Assembly (NCBI GenBank): GCA_944322925.1
Contig: CALUQM010000006.1
Span: 1 to 64,000, forward strand
Direction of reading: 5' to 3'
Length of the DNA stretch: 64,000 bases
DNA from: an uncultured Bacteroidales bacterium
GTDB lineage: Bacteria; Bacteroidota; Bacteroidia; Bacteroidales; UBA932
A program made the position numbers and the translations under genes. Under the pieces are notes generated by a model. That model was not told the origin of the DNA. It did not search any database and worked only from the letters and a program-made list of their open reading frames with translations. Position 1 is the stretch's first letter, and every line of letters starts with the position of its first letter. Below, piece after piece: positions 63,919 through 64,000 of this stretch.

Positions 63919-64000
63919 ATGAGAACAATTCTTACAGCACTGATACTGTGCATTTCAGTATTTGCCAATACGGTCTACGGAGCGGACGGAAAGACTCCGG
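63919..64000 (+). CDS. Start of an exported protein, cut by window edge
   Basis: ATG at 63919 begins MRTILTALILCISVFANTVY, a clear signal peptide, then GADGKTP before the window ends. The rest of the protein is unseen. The gene is 49 bp downstream of the HAD phosphatase on the same strand. Confidence 0.65.
   Translation, partial: MRTILTALILCISVFANTVYGADGKTP

Noticed and set aside
1..64000. CRISPR array, prophage or insertion sequence
   Set aside because: No regular short direct repeats with spacers, no phage structural genes and no transposase were seen; the only mobile-type gene is the partial recombinase.

Overview
This window reads as a chromosomal segment of a gut-type Bacteroidales (phylum Bacteroidota). 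The evidence is a SusC/SusD pair with a hybrid two-component regulator, a tmRNA with a GNNNYALAA tag, type V (Fim/Mfa-like) fimbrial proteins, and many upstream sites matching the Bacteroidota -7 promoter element TAnnTTTG, several with a -33 TTTG about 19-20 bp further upstream. I cannot name the genus from the sequence alone.

Layout. (1) 1-10.2 kb, minus strand: a tightly packed apparent operon running from an MsbA-like ABC exporter through a CBM9-like protein, a small-molecule kinase, a VanZ-like protein, a secreted amidase/golvesin protein, a cysteine desulfidase-like protein and a CapA-like protein. It ends at an Mpi-like serine recombinase cut by the window edge, whose start codon abuts a perfect palindrome. 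(2) 10.29-10.69 kb: tmRNA (ssrA). (3) 10.9-31.7 kb, minus strand: a pectin (homogalacturonan) utilisation locus. It holds a GH28 polygalacturonase, a CE12-CE8 double esterase, an HTCS regulator, a GH105-PL1 fusion, a second PL1 lyase, SusC, SusD and a large beta-helix surface lipoprotein. (4) 31.9-39.4 kb: the intracellular arm, with kduI-kduD-DUF4861, uxaB-uxaA, and a divergent uxaC. Outer enzymes de-esterify and cut pectin, SusCD imports oligomers, GH105 and GH28 release saturated and unsaturated galacturonate, and UxaCBA and KduID both lead to 2-keto-3-deoxygluconate. KDG kinase, KDPG aldolase and a uronate permease are not in the window. (5) 39.4-56 kb: mostly housekeeping genes (ettA, a membrane-tethered AraC protein, two YitT proteins, leuS, a degenerate M28 protein fused to a TonB C-terminal domain, a SPOR lipoprotein, DUF389, a second CapA-like protein, phoH, a TPR protein, gyrA). 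(6) 56-60.6 kb: a decayed fimbrial locus in which an AraC-type regulator and a DUF4906-like tip protein appear joined by a deletion. (7) 60.6-64 kb: a ClpA/ClpC-type ATPase, an untracked 41-codon gene, a phosphoglycolate-phosphatase-like HAD protein and the start of a secreted protein.

The most notable items are the fimbrial deletion junction, the metal-site-deficient M28/TonB fusion, the palindrome abutting the recombinase start, the sensor-less membrane-anchored AraC protein, the 41-aa gene with its own promoter, the GH105-PL1 fusion, and palindromes at the divergent uxa promoter and upstream of susC. I did not find a CRISPR array, phage module or clearly unprecedented defence-like system.
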